Shown here one piece after another: positions 32,029 through 40,677 of a DNA stretch of 64,000 nucleotides; position 1 is the first letter of the stretch; every line of letters begins with the position of its first letter. Origin of the DNA: Streptococcaceae bacterium ESL0729. GTDB lineage: Bacteria > Bacillota > Bacilli > Lactobacillales > Streptococcaceae. The translations under genes were made by a program, and so were the position numbers. The notes below the pieces were generated by a model. That model had not been told where the DNA came from. It searched no databases and worked only from the letters and a program-made list of their open reading frames with translations. The DNA is taken from NCBI GenBank assembly GCA_029391995.1, contig CP113924.1:589001-653000 (forward strand), read 5' to 3'.

Positions 32029-32487
32029 TCAAGGCCTTTGATAGGCTTCAAAGGTAATCTCATTTGTCTTAAGGGTATATTTATCTGTTAAAATCCACTC
32101 ACCTGAGTTTGGCTCAACTTGGAAAACCAGGATAACGCTGTAGCCTGGTTCATTTGCTATCCAGCTAGCTTCAAGTGTCGTATCACCATCTTTTGCCCCA
32201 GTGGCATTAGTTGGTAGACCATAGTTTAAAATTATTTCCTTAAGGCTTGTTTGGCCGATTTTTAAGTCATTATACTTGTCTGAGTCAAAGATATCACTTC
32301 CAATTTTAGTATTTTCAGCTATTTTGTTAATAGTATAGAAGTCTTTTTCACTGTCAATATCTTTATTTACTGATGAAGAAATTGAGCTTGAAGATTCAGA
32401 AGTATCTTTTGAGGAGCAGGCAGACAGATTTCCCGCCATTAAAAATGTGCTGGTAAGTAGCAGTCCCTTGGTAATTAATTTATTCAT
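32029..32487 (-). CDS. Small lipoprotein, DUF3862/SmpA-like
   Basis: The 152-residue product has a lipoprotein signal peptide with lipobox LSAC (Cys24), a Ser-rich linker and a C-terminal domain (about 65-150). That domain has the LKIGQTSLKEIILNYGLPTN pattern of the BLIP/SmpA fold, seen in the DUF3862 lipoproteins of streptococci and lactococci. AAAGGATG precedes the ATG. A TATAAT on the minus strand near 32536 is the likely -10. Function unknown. Confidence 0.7.
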   Translation of the reverse strand: MNKLITKGLLLTSTFLMAGNLSACSSKDTSESSSSISSSVNKDIDSEKDFYTINKIAENTKIGSDIFDSDKYNDLKIGQTSLKEIILNYGLPTNATGAKDGDTTLEASWIANEPGYSVILVFQVEPNSGEWILTDKYTLKTNEITFEAYQRP

Positions 32488-32641
32488 GTTTCATCCTTTG
32501 TTTTGATAATAGATATATAATCACTGACCATTATATCATGGAATTTAAGTAAGTTATCCGACTAGGAAGCTAGTTCTTTTTTTATATAAAAAGGACTGGA
32601 GTCAAGTAAATTTTTTGCCCCTAGAAGAGCCGATACTTTTG

Positions 32642-32650
32642 TGTTATAAT
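32642..32650 (+). promoter_or_regulatory. Extended -10 promoter of metK
   Basis: TGTTATAAT predicts a start near 32657, which leaves room for the complete SAM-III riboswitch in the leader. The -35 is weak. Confidence 0.6.
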
Positions 32651-32689
32651 CGAGAGGTTAATGATTTGATAAAATATTAACTATTTAAT

Positions 32690-32768
32690 AAGCAGGCTAC
32701 AGTCCCGATGGTTGGATAATTGTGTCCACTACCTGTAACCGAAATACGAAAGTAGGGGGAATATAATG
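32690..32768 (+). promoter_or_regulatory. SAM-III (SMK box) riboswitch of metK
   Basis: The leader has the conserved SMK blocks in order: GGCTACAGT, then GTGTCCACTACCTGTAACCG (32722-32741) and GAAAGTAGGGGGAATATA before the ATG. In the SAM-bound state the GGGG Shine-Dalgarno (about 32756-32759) pairs with the upstream ACTACC-type strand and translation stops. This class is specific to metK of Lactobacillales, and the position, sequence and target gene all agree. Confidence 0.93.
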
Positions 32769-33959
32769 ACCGAGAAGATTTTATTTACAAGTGAGAGTGT
32801 CTCAGAAGGGCACCCAGACAAGATTGCAGACCAGATTTCTGATGCCATCTTAGACGCAATTCTAGCCCAAGACCCATATGCACGAGTGGCGGCAGAAACT
32901 GCTGTTTATACAGGAAGCGTCCATGTCTTTGGTGAGGTAACAACCAATGCCTATGTTGATATCAACAGCGTGGTGCGAAATACCATCAAGGAAATCGGCT
33001 ACACTGATGCAAACTTTGGCTTTGACTACAAGACTGTGGGGGTTCATCCAAGTCTAGTTGAGCAGTCGCCAGACATTGCCCAAGGGGTAAATGAAGCAAT
33101 TGAAGTGCGTGGGGATCAGACAATCGATGAGCTCGATTTGACTGGTGCAGGAGACCAGGGTATCATGTTTGGCTATGCAAGCCGTGAAACAGAGGAATTT
33201 ATGCCTCTTGCCATCTCACTTAGTCACAAGCTAGTCAAACGCCTGGCTGACCTTAGAAAAGAGGGCATTCTTGATTACCTAAGACCTGATGCCAAAAGTC
33301 AGGTAACTGTTGAATATAATGAGGACGGATCTGCTAAAAGGATTGATACTGTTGTTATTTCAACCCAGCATGCTCCCGAGGTTGACCTTGAGACCATCAA
33401 AAGTGATGTGATTGAGCAGGTGATTAAGCCAGTCATTCCAGCAGGGCTTCTGGATTCAGAAACCAAGTACTTCATTAATCCAACTGGCCGTTTTGTAGTT
33501 GGAGGTCCCCAAGGGGATTCAGGACTTACAGGGCGTAAGATTATTGTTGATACTTACGGAGGCTATGCCCACCACGGTGGAGGAGCCTTTTCTGGAAAGG
33601 ATGCAACAAAGGTTGACCGCTCAGCCTCATACGCTGCCCGCTATATTGCTAAAAACCTTGTAGCAGCAGGACTTGCTGATACAGCTGAGATCCAGTTATC
33701 TTATGCCATTGGAGTGGCCCAACCAATCAGCATTCACATCGATACCTTTGGAACAGGAAAGGTTTCTGATGACAAATTGATTGAAGCCATCAGGGAAAAC
33801 TTTGACCTAAGACCTGCAGGAATCATTCAAATGCTTGACTTACGTCGTCCGATTTACCGTCAAACAGCAGCCTATGGCCACTTTGGTCGGACTGACATTG
33901 ACCTTCCTTGGGAACGTCTTGACAAAGTTGAAAATCTTAAAAAACTGCTTGATAAATAG
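32766..33959 (+). CDS. metK: S-adenosylmethionine synthetase
   Basis: MetK makes SAM from methionine and ATP. The 397-residue product has normal length, with the start [11 protein letters not shown], the signature [12 protein letters not shown] (about residues 121-132) and the P-loop-like [16 protein letters not shown] (about 267-282). Translation is controlled by the SMK box that covers its Shine-Dalgarno, so SAM represses its own synthesis. Confidence 0.98.
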   Translation: MTEKILFTSESVSEGHPDKIADQISDAILDAILAQDPYARVAAETAVYTGSVHVFGEVTTNAYVDINSVVRNTIKEIGYTDANFGFDYKTVGVHPSLVEQSPDIAQGVNEAIEVRGDQTIDELDLTGAGDQGIMFGYASRETEEFMPLAISLSHKLVKRLADLRKEGILDYLRPDAKSQVTVEYNEDGSAKRIDTVVISTQHAPEVDLETIKSDVIEQVIKPVIPAGLLDSETKYFINPTGRFVVGGPQGDSGLTGRKIIVDTYGGYAHHGGGAFSGKDATKVDRSASYAARYIAKNLVAAGLADTAEIQLSYAIGVAQPISIHIDTFGTGKVSDDKLIEAIRENFDLRPAGIIQMLDLRRPIYRQTAAYGHFGRTDIDLPWERLDKVENLKKLLDK

Positions 33960-33972
33960 TGGATTAGATAAA

Positions 33973-33998
33973 CAAAAAAACGACCAGCTGGTCGTTTT
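33973..33998. terminator. Bidirectional terminator between metK and the FemAB gene
   Basis: ACGACCAGCTGGTCGT is a perfect palindrome with A run on the left and T run on the right. Confidence 0.85.
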
Positions 33999-34006
33999 CC
34001 TTTGCC

Positions 34007-35230
34007 TTATTTATGGCGGTTGCGTAATTTTTTACGGGCCTTGTAGGCCGCCTCACTTAAAGAGAAGAGGAATTTATTGACTGGAATGTCAAATTCGCCA
34101 ATGTATTCTTCAATGATTGGATTGAAATTTTTCTTGAAATTCAAAAGTCCATCAGACTCTGATAGAGAATTTTCAAGCCCTCCCATATTTAGGCTAGAAG
34201 CCCCATTACTAAAGGCATTTTCAATGGACTGATACCAAGCCAAATACGATGGATAGTATTTTTGGAAGCTGGTATCCATGCCAGCATAGAGGTGTTCAGT
34301 ATGACCACAAAAGTCAATGGTTAGACCACCTGCCACTGGCACCAACTCACCATTTTCCTTAATGATTGCCTTGATTCCTTCAATATCCTTAATAGCTTGA
34401 CTTACGTCCTTTTCATATTGGGCGATTTTCTTACCATTAGTAACGCTACCAGAATCAAGCAGCTCTTGAGCCTTATCTTGACGTTTTTTAGCATCATCTA
34501 AAAGCTTTGAAAAATCATAGTAAAGCATGGTTATCCGAGCCCCTTCAGGGTAGGTGGCAAGTAGCTTGGTGTAGTAGTCGCTGCCACGCAGGCTAACTCC
34601 CTTTCTGTCCTCGGTCTTTTTCATTAAGATGGAGAAATCATCGACAAGCTCAGTCCCACCATACTTGATGATAGGGTAGCTGTTGCGAGCCTTCCTTAAA
34701 AATTGTTTGGTTTTTTTAGAAAAATCTTCTTCCTTGAAGTCTTCCTTGTAGATGAGGGCATTGTATCTTGGCTGAATGGTCGCTGCCATATCGGTCGTAA
34801 GGCCGCTCCAGCGAATCCCTGTTGCCCTTAAATTATCAAGAACAAGCCTTGCCCGTTTATTTTTGACCATCTCTTGCCCAAGGATACCGGATTGGTAAAT
34901 AATCGGTGGGTCAATTTTGATGAAGAGAGCCCTCCTTTTTTTACCATATTTCTTAAGGGTTTTGATAACAAAGGCCACAAGATTTGTATTTTCATAGTCC
35001 ATGATCGGCCCTCTAGGCACATAAATCATGGTCAGTCCAAGAGGTAGCTTTTTAATTAACAGGCTTGCACTGGCAACCATTTGACCATTATTATAAAAAC
35101 CAATAAATTCGCTGTCCCAATTATCTTTGATTTTTGCCCAAGAACTTGATTGTAACAAGCTTACAAGGTTTGAACTTTTAATAAAGTCATCATGATCTTG
35201 CTTATTGATTCCAACTTTGTAGGTGTACAT
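34007..35230 (-). CDS. FemAB-family peptidoglycan bridge aminoacyltransferase
   Basis: The 407-residue product resembles FemX/MurM/MurN enzymes that add amino acids from aminoacyl-tRNA to the lysine of lipid II. Evidence includes the paired GNAT-like domains, the conserved YVPRGPIMDY (about 70-79), a helical-arm coiled coil (about 235-285, rich in Lys/Glu/Asp) and the C-terminal NMGGLENSLSESDGLLNFKKNF block typical of the family. GGAG precedes the ATG. Which residue is added cannot be told from sequence. No tRNA or partner fem gene is adjacent. Confidence 0.85.
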   Translation of the reverse strand: MYTYKVGINKQDHDDFIKSSNLVSLLQSSSWAKIKDNWDSEFIGFYNNGQMVASASLLIKKLPLGLTMIYVPRGPIMDYENTNLVAFVIKTLKKYGKKRRALFIKIDPPIIYQSGILGQEMVKNKRARLVLDNLRATGIRWSGLTTDMAATIQPRYNALIYKEDFKEEDFSKKTKQFLRKARNSYPIIKYGGTELVDDFSILMKKTEDRKGVSLRGSDYYTKLLATYPEGARITMLYYDFSKLLDDAKKRQDKAQELLDSGSVTNGKKIAQYEKDVSQAIKDIEGIKAIIKENGELVPVAGGLTIDFCGHTEHLYAGMDTSFQKYYPSYLAWYQSIENAFSNGASSLNMGGLENSLSESDGLLNFKKNFNPIIEEYIGEFDIPVNKFLFSLSEAAYKARKKLRNRHK

Positions 35231-35318
35231 TTTTTCTCCAAATATTAATCTTTTTCTATTATTTTGACTAGCTTTGACCAGGAATGAATTTCATTTAACT
35301 TCCTAGGTCCTAAGACAT

Positions 35319-35351
35319 GTAGAAGACCATCTTCAAAAGATGATCTTCTAC
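35319..35351. other. Long stem-loop between the FemAB and Cof genes
   Basis: A 15-bp stem (35319-35333 against 35337-35351) has one mismatch that becomes a G-U pair on one strand, and a very short AAA-type loop. No T run follows on the minus strand, where both flanking genes lie, so it is not a standard terminator. It may end or stabilise the Cof-HD transcript. Confidence 0.5.
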
Positions 35352-35389
35352 TATTTTATAATAAATTCAGTGATTATCAAGGTAAAGGG

Positions 35390-36205
35390 TTAAACTTCCT
35401 TGTTTAGGACTAGTTTATTGATGGCATGAGCCACCCCATTTTCATTATTTGTTTTGGTAATGTACGATGCTAATTTTTTAATGTCAGGATTTCCGTTGCC
35501 CATAACGACTGGTAGGCCAACGAGTTCAAGCATTGAGCGGTCATTTTCCTCATCCCCAATAGCCATGGTCTCCTCAACCTTAATCCCAAGCTTTTCAGCC
35601 AGATGAAGGACGGCTTGTCCCTTACTTGCTTGCTTGTTTAGAAGCTCAAGGTAGACTGGGAAGCTTTTAACGATGTTGAATCTTTCATAAAATTCATTTG
35701 GTAGGGTCTCAATAGTCTGGTCAATAATCTCAGGCTCATCAACATACATAACTTTTACGATGTCAAGGTCACAAATCTCATCAGTTGTGCGGTAGTAAAG
35801 GGGCATGTTTACTAGCCAAGCCTCTCTGACAGTGTATCTACCGATATCACGGTTGGGTGTGTAGACCCCGTCAGATGTGATGGCGTGAAGGTGGATGCCC
35901 CTTTTTCTTCCTTCAAGTTCAATATCAAGGAAATCTTGGGCACTCATGGTTTCACGGACCAATTCTTCACCTGTATCTGTTGCTTGAACAAGGGCTCCGT
36001 TGTAGGTTATAGCATAATCACCAGCTTCTGTAAGGCCAAGCTCCTTTAAAATAGGCTCAACACCTGGTAGGGGACGACCTGAGGTGATTACAATCTTAAC
36101 CCCTGCCTCCTTGGCTTCCTTGACTGCTTTTTTTATTTCATCTGAGATTTCATGGCGGTCATTTAAAAGGGTACCGTCCAGGTCAATTGCTACTAATTTT
36201 ATCAT
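35390..36205 (-). CDS. Cof-type HAD-IIB sugar phosphatase
   Basis: The 271-residue protein has all four HAD motifs: VAIDLDGTLLN (residues 5-15), ITSGRPL (about 40-46), the lysine in LNKQASKGQAV (about 200) and the acidic loop AIGDEENDRSML (about 222-233). The cap is of the C2B type, as in YidA. Such enzymes hydrolyse sugar phosphates or FMN-like substrates, and the substrate here is not predictable. The start overlaps the HD gene by four bases, so they are co-expressed. Confidence 0.88.
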   Translation of the reverse strand: MIKLVAIDLDGTLLNDRHEISDEIKKAVKEAKEAGVKIVITSGRPLPGVEPILKELGLTEAGDYAITYNGALVQATDTGEELVRETMSAQDFLDIELEGRKRGIHLHAITSDGVYTPNRDIGRYTVREAWLVNMPLYYRTTDEICDLDIVKVMYVDEPEIIDQTIETLPNEFYERFNIVKSFPVYLELLNKQASKGQAVLHLAEKLGIKVEETMAIGDEENDRSMLELVGLPVVMGNGNPDIKKLASYITKTNNENGVAHAINKLVLNKEV

Positions 36206-37506
36206 GGTATAAAGGTCTCATTTCTAATATATTTTTCAAAAACATGCTTCTCCTGGGAGAAGAGGTGGTTATCGGCCGTAAGCTCCCTTGGGTAAAAGAA
36301 ACGATTATCGCCGTGGACTGTTCCTGCAATGGATGCCACAATGGGAGATAGTTTTGATAACTCGACTAAACTTCCATCTTTTTGAATCATTTCTATTTGG
36401 GTTCTTGTTTTTTTAAGATTAGGCCTGTAAAAGTCATAGGGGAGGTCAAAGTTTGAATCAACTCCAGTATAATAGTTGGGATTAAAACCACAATCACCTA
36501 CAAGCTTCCTTAAAATATCAAGCTTATCTCGGTCTTCTTCTTCAAACTTAATTGATTTTAAAACCTTACGATTGATAAAAGATTGGGCCAGATTAGCTAG
36601 AATGCTGTCGTCATAGTCCATCCAGTCTTGAAAGTAGGTATTCATGACACCATCATCAAGGGCTAGGTAATCTTTTAAATCATACTTACCTGTAAAGAAG
36701 GGGATGAGCTTTTTAGATGTTGCCTCAAAGTAGGCTGGATTCTCTAGGTAAAGCTCCTTGGCCCTTTTTAGCAGATTCTTTAAGAGAACCTCCATGGCTC
36801 TACTGGCTGGATGAAAGTAAACCTGCATGTACATTTGATAGCGGCTGACGATATAGTCTTCGACAGCATGCATCCCCTGGATTTTAAAGGCAATCCCATT
36901 TTCAATGGGCTCAATCACCCTTAGAATTCTCCTTAGGTCAAATTGACCATAGAGGGCTCCCGTGTAGTAGGCATCCCGCAAGAGGTAATCCATTCTATCA
37001 GCATCAATCTGGCTGGAAATAAGTTGGACAACCTGTTGGTTGGGATAAGTATGAGTTATGACACTTGCCACCTGGTCAGGAAAGTCTGGGGCCACCCGCC
37101 TAAGAATCTGATTGATTTCAGTTAGGGGATTTGTAATAATCTCAACTGTAATTAGCTCATGATCGGTATCAAAAAGATTTTCAAAGGTGTGTGAATAAGC
37201 TCCGTGCCCCAAATCATGAAGCAGGGCTGCACACCAGGTAACTAGATTCTCCCCTTGATCCCAAACATCTGGATACTTGTCAGTGAAAATTTCAGTAATT
37301 TCCTTGGCAATGTGATAGACACCCAAGCAGTGAGAAAAACGGCTGTGTTCAGCCCCGTGGAAGGTAAAACTATTGGTCCCAAGTTGCTTTATCCGCCTTA
37401 ATCTCTGAAATTCAGAAGTATTTATGAGGTCATAAATGATTTGACTGTCGACATGGATATAGTTGTGAACTGGATCCCGGAATACTTTTTCGATTTTACT
37501 GGTCAT
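36202..37506 (-). CDS. HD-domain phosphohydrolase (YwfO type)
   Basis: The 434-residue protein has the HD metal-binding set: RFSHCLGVYHIA (His about 59), LLHDLGHGAYSHTFE (His-Asp about 104-105) and a later Asp in DADRMDYLLRD (about 180-190). It matches the YwfO/SAMHD1-like family, for which dNTP or nucleotide triphosphohydrolase activity has been reported in relatives. AAAGGAGG lies before the ATG. A TATAAT close upstream on the minus strand gives a short leader. It is the first gene of a pair with the Cof phosphatase. Confidence 0.86.
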   Translation of the reverse strand: MTSKIEKVFRDPVHNYIHVDSQIIYDLINTSEFQRLRRIKQLGTNSFTFHGAEHSRFSHCLGVYHIAKEITEIFTDKYPDVWDQGENLVTWCAALLHDLGHGAYSHTFENLFDTDHELITVEIITNPLTEINQILRRVAPDFPDQVASVITHTYPNQQVVQLISSQIDADRMDYLLRDAYYTGALYGQFDLRRILRVIEPIENGIAFKIQGMHAVEDYIVSRYQMYMQVYFHPASRAMEVLLKNLLKRAKELYLENPAYFEATSKKLIPFFTGKYDLKDYLALDDGVMNTYFQDWMDYDDSILANLAQSFINRKVLKSIKFEEEDRDKLDILRKLVGDCGFNPNYYTGVDSNFDLPYDFYRPNLKKTRTQIEMIQKDGSLVELSKLSPIVASIAGTVHGDNRFFYPRELTADNHLFSQEKHVFEKYIRNETFIP

Positions 37507-37662
37507 AGAAACCTCCTTTCCCTATTATACGAAAAAAGTCCTTAAATTACATGAATCAACTATGAAATGAAAGGTAAATTAGTGATTGCTTGGAAAAATA
37601 AAAAAACCAAAGTAGTCCAAAGTAAAAAAGCGGAAAAGATTTTCTTAAGGGCTTATGCTTTG

Positions 37663-37671
37663 TGGTATAAT
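37663..37671 (+). promoter_or_regulatory. Extended -10 promoter of the E1 genes
   Basis: TGGTATAAT lies 36 bases before the E1 alpha ATG. The -35 region (TCTTAA, 37643-37648) is weak. Confidence 0.6.
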
Positions 37672-37707
37672 TGACCCACACGCTTAAATTTAGTAGAAGG
37701 GAAAGTA

Positions 37708-38667
37708 ATGAATAATAAATATGAAGTCAACCAGCTCCTTGCCTGGTATTCAACCATGCTTGAGATTAGACACTTTGAAAATATTTTAGATGATTATAAT
37801 CGAGATGGAAAACTTTATGGGACGACCCACCTCTATAATGGTCAAGAAGCTGTAGCCACAGGAATTTGCCAGCAACTTGACAACAACGATTTGATACTTT
37901 CCACCCATAGAAATCACGGGCATGCCCTAGCCAAGGGAACTGATGGTTATCAGATGTATGCCGAAATTTTTGGAAAAAAAACTGGAACCAATGGTGGTAA
38001 GGTCGGCAGCATGCACATCAGCGACCCCAAGGTTGGAAATATGGGAGGAAATGGAATTGTTGGGGGAAACTTCCCGGTAGCTCTAGGCCTTGCGACTGCC
38101 CTTAAAATGGACAAAAAAGACGAAATTGTTGTCTGTTTTTCAGGTGATGGAGCCACCAATGAAGGAACCTTCCACGAATCCTTAAATCTTGCAAGTATTT
38201 GGAAGCTGCCCATTATCTTTGTAATTGAAAACAATCAATACGCCATGTCAAGTGATGCCAGCAAGATGATTGCAGGAAGTATAGCTGAGCGTGCTCATGC
38301 CTATAAGATGAAAAGTTTTAAGGTTGATGGCCAAGATATCTTTGAGGTAGCAACTACCTTTGAAGAGGCAAGAAGGGAGCTTAAAAATGGCCCTGTCCTC
38401 CTTGAGGCCATGACCTATCGTTTTCGTGGACATTCAAGAAGTGATGCTGAAAAATACCGCAGTAAGGATGAGTTTTTGAAGTATGAAGATCCAATCTTGA
38501 AGCTTAGAAATACCCTAATGAATGACTATCACTTGTCAGCAGATCAATTGGCCCTCCTTGACGAGAAGGCCTACAAAAAAATGGAAGCTGCTGCAGATAA
38601 GGCCTGGACAGATGAAGATGTGGAATTTGACTTTAACAAGCTAGAAGGAGAGGTCTATGCCGACTAG
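37708..38667 (+). CDS. Thiamine-diphosphate 2-oxoacid/acetoin dehydrogenase E1 alpha
   Basis: The 319-residue protein is the alpha chain of an E1 component (PdhA/AcoA type). It has the THLYNGQEAVATGI and STHRNHGHALAKG blocks and the ThDP-binding motif GDGATNEGTFHESLNLA (about residues 147-163) ending in NNQYAMS (about 175-181). GAAGGGAA precedes the ATG. It overlaps the beta-chain gene by 11 bases. The likeness to acetoin dehydrogenase E1 is strong, but streptococcal pyruvate dehydrogenases look alike, so the substrate remains open. Confidence 0.9.
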   Translation: MNNKYEVNQLLAWYSTMLEIRHFENILDDYNRDGKLYGTTHLYNGQEAVATGICQQLDNNDLILSTHRNHGHALAKGTDGYQMYAEIFGKKTGTNGGKVGSMHISDPKVGNMGGNGIVGGNFPVALGLATALKMDKKDEIVVCFSGDGATNEGTFHESLNLASIWKLPIIFVIENNQYAMSSDASKMIAGSIAERAHAYKMKSFKVDGQDIFEVATTFEEARRELKNGPVLLEAMTYRFRGHSRSDAEKYRSKDEFLKYEDPILKLRNTLMNDYHLSADQLALLDEKAYKKMEAAADKAWTDEDVEFDFNKLEGEVYAD

Positions 38668-39622
38668 AAGACTAACTTACCTACAGGCGGTCAATGAAGG
38701 CCTCCATCAAATCCTTGACCTATTACCAGAAGCCTACCTTCTAGGGGAAGATGTGGGAGCTTACGGGGGAGGTTTTGGAGCTACCGCAGGCTTGATTGAA
38801 AAATATCCCGAGCGAGTACTTGAAACTCCCATCAGTGAAGCTGCCATTACAGGTATTGCTACAGGTTCAGCCATTATGGGTAAAAGGCCTATCCTTGAAA
38901 TCCAGTTTTCGGACTTTTTGACCGTAGCCATCGATCAGCTGGTCAATGAAGCCGCAAAGATTCACTACCTAAGTAATGGCCAGGAAAAGGTTCCCATGGT
39001 TATCCGAACGGCTTCAGGCAGTGGTACAGGAGCAGGTCCCCAGCATTCCCAGTCCTTAGAAAATTGGCTGGCTCATATTCCAGGCCTAATCGTTGCCATG
39101 CCAAGTAATCCCTATGATGCCAAGGGAATCCTCCTTGCAGCCGTCAAAAATAATAACCCAGTCATTATCTTTGAACCCAAGTCCCTCTATAAAAAGCCTT
39201 CAGACATCGATGTCCCAGAAGAAGCTTATGAGGTCAAGCTAGGGCGTTCCAAACTTGTCAAAGAGGGCAGTGACCTGACAGTCATTGCCCTAGGTCGGAT
39301 GGTTGATATTATTAAAAATATGGATCTAAATCCTAGCTTAAATATCGTTGATCCAGTCACCATAAGCCCTTTAGATATTTCAGGTCTTTTAAAAGAAGCC
39401 AATAAAACAGGCAAGGTTTTAATCCTTACAGAAAGCATTGCAAGGTCTGGAATTTCAGCTGAGATTTTTGCATCCCTCTGTGAAGCTGGCTTTAAGGGAG
39501 ATATAAAGCGTCTTGGTGGGAAATTCTCACCCGTGTCAGCAGCTAAAACAATTGAGGAAAATTTTATCCCGACAGAAAAGGAAATTAGAGAAGCCATTGA
39601 GGAATTAATGCATGAAGATTAA
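38657..39622 (+). CDS. Thiamine-diphosphate 2-oxoacid/acetoin dehydrogenase E1 beta
   Basis: The 321-residue beta chain has LLGEDVGAYGGGFGAT (about 24-39), ETPISEAAITGIATG (about 56-70) with the conserved glutamate, and SGSGTGAGPQHSQSLE (about 120-135). The AGAAGGAGAGG just before the ATG lies inside the alpha gene. No E2 acyltransferase or E3 dihydrolipoamide dehydrogenase gene follows; a DUF1934 gene overlaps its end by 11 bases. The complex would have to borrow E2/E3 from elsewhere in the genome. Confidence 0.9.
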   Translation: MPTRRLTYLQAVNEGLHQILDLLPEAYLLGEDVGAYGGGFGATAGLIEKYPERVLETPISEAAITGIATGSAIMGKRPILEIQFSDFLTVAIDQLVNEAAKIHYLSNGQEKVPMVIRTASGSGTGAGPQHSQSLENWLAHIPGLIVAMPSNPYDAKGILLAAVKNNNPVIIFEPKSLYKKPSDIDVPEEAYEVKLGRSKLVKEGSDLTVIALGRMVDIIKNMDLNPSLNIVDPVTISPLDISGLLKEANKTGKVLILTESIARSGISAEIFASLCEAGFKGDIKRLGGKFSPVSAAKTIEENFIPTEKEIREAIEELMHED

Positions 39623-39980
39623 GATTAAAAATGTTATTTTTATGGAAGGTCAAGAGGAGGTCATTGAGCAGCTTTATGAGGGTGAGCAGGTAGTCAAAAA
39701 TGAGGCTACTTATCTAAGCTACAAGGACGAAGAAGGGATTAAGAATGTTATCAAGCTTACTCCTAAAGCTCTTGTATTGACCCGTTTTGGCCAGCAAAAT
39801 ACCCGCATGGAATTTAGATTAGGCCAAGCAAATGCTGCGATTATGACCCCAGCTGGCCTACAAAATCTGACAACTGAAAGCACATATTTTGAGCATACAC
39901 AAGGGTCTGTAAAAATTGATTATATTTTGAGCCAACATAATTTAAAATTTGCTGAATATAAGCTTGAAATTAGGTACTAA
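39612..39980 (+). CDS. DUF1934 (YwiB-like) protein, C-terminus remodelled by an insertion
   Basis: The 122-residue beta-barrel-like protein resembles the DUF1934/YwiB family, with no known reaction. It overlaps E1 beta by 11 bases. After LKFAEYKLEI the present frame ends RY-stop. The same 35 bases occur again at 40678-40712, where the frame continues EYDL-stop (TGA at 40725-40727), which is probably the ancestral end. The gene therefore survived an insertion with only its last few residues changed. Confidence 0.78.
   Translation: MKIKIKNVIFMEGQEEVIEQLYEGEQVVKNEATYLSYKDEEGIKNVIKLTPKALVLTRFGQQNTRMEFRLGQANAAIMTPAGLQNLTTESTYFEHTQGSVKIDYILSQHNLKFAEYKLEIRY
39937..39971 (+). repeat. 35-bp direct repeat, left copy
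   Basis: Identical base for base to 40678-40712. It encodes the last residues of the DUF1934 protein and contains TTGAAA (39964-39969). With TATCAT at 39987-39992, 17 bases further on, this TTGAAA makes a new promoter reading into the inserted gene. Confidence 0.93.
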
Positions 39981-39992
39981 ATAGATTATCAT
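39964..39992 (+). promoter_or_regulatory. Hybrid promoter of the inserted gene
   Basis: -35 TTGAAA (39964-39969) lies in the repeat and -10 TATCAT (39987-39992) in the inserted DNA, with a 17-base spacer. The predicted start near 39999 gives a 36-base leader. Confidence 0.55.
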
Positions 39993-40034
39993 CATACTAG
40001 CAAAATAAAATATAACTACTGGGAGATGAAGTAT

Positions 40035-40670
40035 ATGAAAATATGGACTATTCAAAAAAGAAAAGTGCTAAATGAAATATTAAAATATGGTAATTATGAA
40101 GCAAATTTCGAGGAAAGTTTAAAACTTGAACACAATAAATCCCAATTGCCATTGTATAATTTATTGCTTGATAGTTACAATAAAATAAATCAGAAACAAA
40201 GTAAGGGGCTCATTTTTGGTTTAGGCCTCTCAGATAATATGTCATTGAAAAATATTGATAATTTCAAAGAATTCAAGGAGGCCATGCTTGTTTTGGGAGA
40301 TGCTATATTTTCATTATGGCAAAGATTTTTAAAAGAAGATTGTTTGATTTTGGAGTTGGATCTCGATGTACCTTCACCTCGCGAACCAGGAAATAATCTT
40401 ATTCCTATAGATATAAATGATTATCAATATATTATGCCTCCATTTTGGCAAGTACCTCCTTATACTGAAGAAGATTTAGAGAGAATTATAAATAATATTA
40501 TGGATGGTAGGATTGCAGCTTCTCCATTTCCGAGTTATATTATACAGTATCATTTTCCAAAAATTAGTAAAGAATCTTTATGTGGAGTATACGAGATGTT
40601 TGAGATAGATGGGACGCAAAGCGTTGAAAAGTATCAAAATAAAGTAGATTTTATTAATAGATTAAAATAA
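40035..40670 (+). CDS. Unknown cargo protein, DUF3841-like N-terminus
   Basis: The 211-residue protein starts MKIWTIQ, which recalls DUF3841 proteins, and contains ILELDLDVPSPRE (about 110-122) and a Pro/Trp-rich middle (MPPFWQVPPY, about 135-144). I cannot assign a function. The ATG at 40035 is preferred because GGGAG ends nine bases before it; the in-frame ATG at 40026 touches that GGGAG. There is no signal peptide or membrane helix. The gene is very AT-rich and is the sole cargo of the 741-bp insertion. Confidence 0.7.
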   Translation: MKIWTIQKRKVLNEILKYGNYEANFEESLKLEHNKSQLPLYNLLLDSYNKINQKQSKGLIFGLGLSDNMSLKNIDNFKEFKEAMLVLGDAIFSLWQRFLKEDCLILELDLDVPSPREPGNNLIPIDINDYQYIMPPFWQVPPYTEEDLERIINNIMDGRIAASPFPSYIIQYHFPKISKESLCGVYEMFEIDGTQSVEKYQNKVDFINRLK

Positions 40671-40677
40671 TTAATAT

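Noticed and set aside
32560-32584. Hairpin GACTAG/CTAGTT with a T run between the lipoprotein gene and metK, as a terminator
   Set aside because: It would terminate rightward transcription, but no rightward gene lies before it. It may only block stray transcripts, and the stem is just six pairs.
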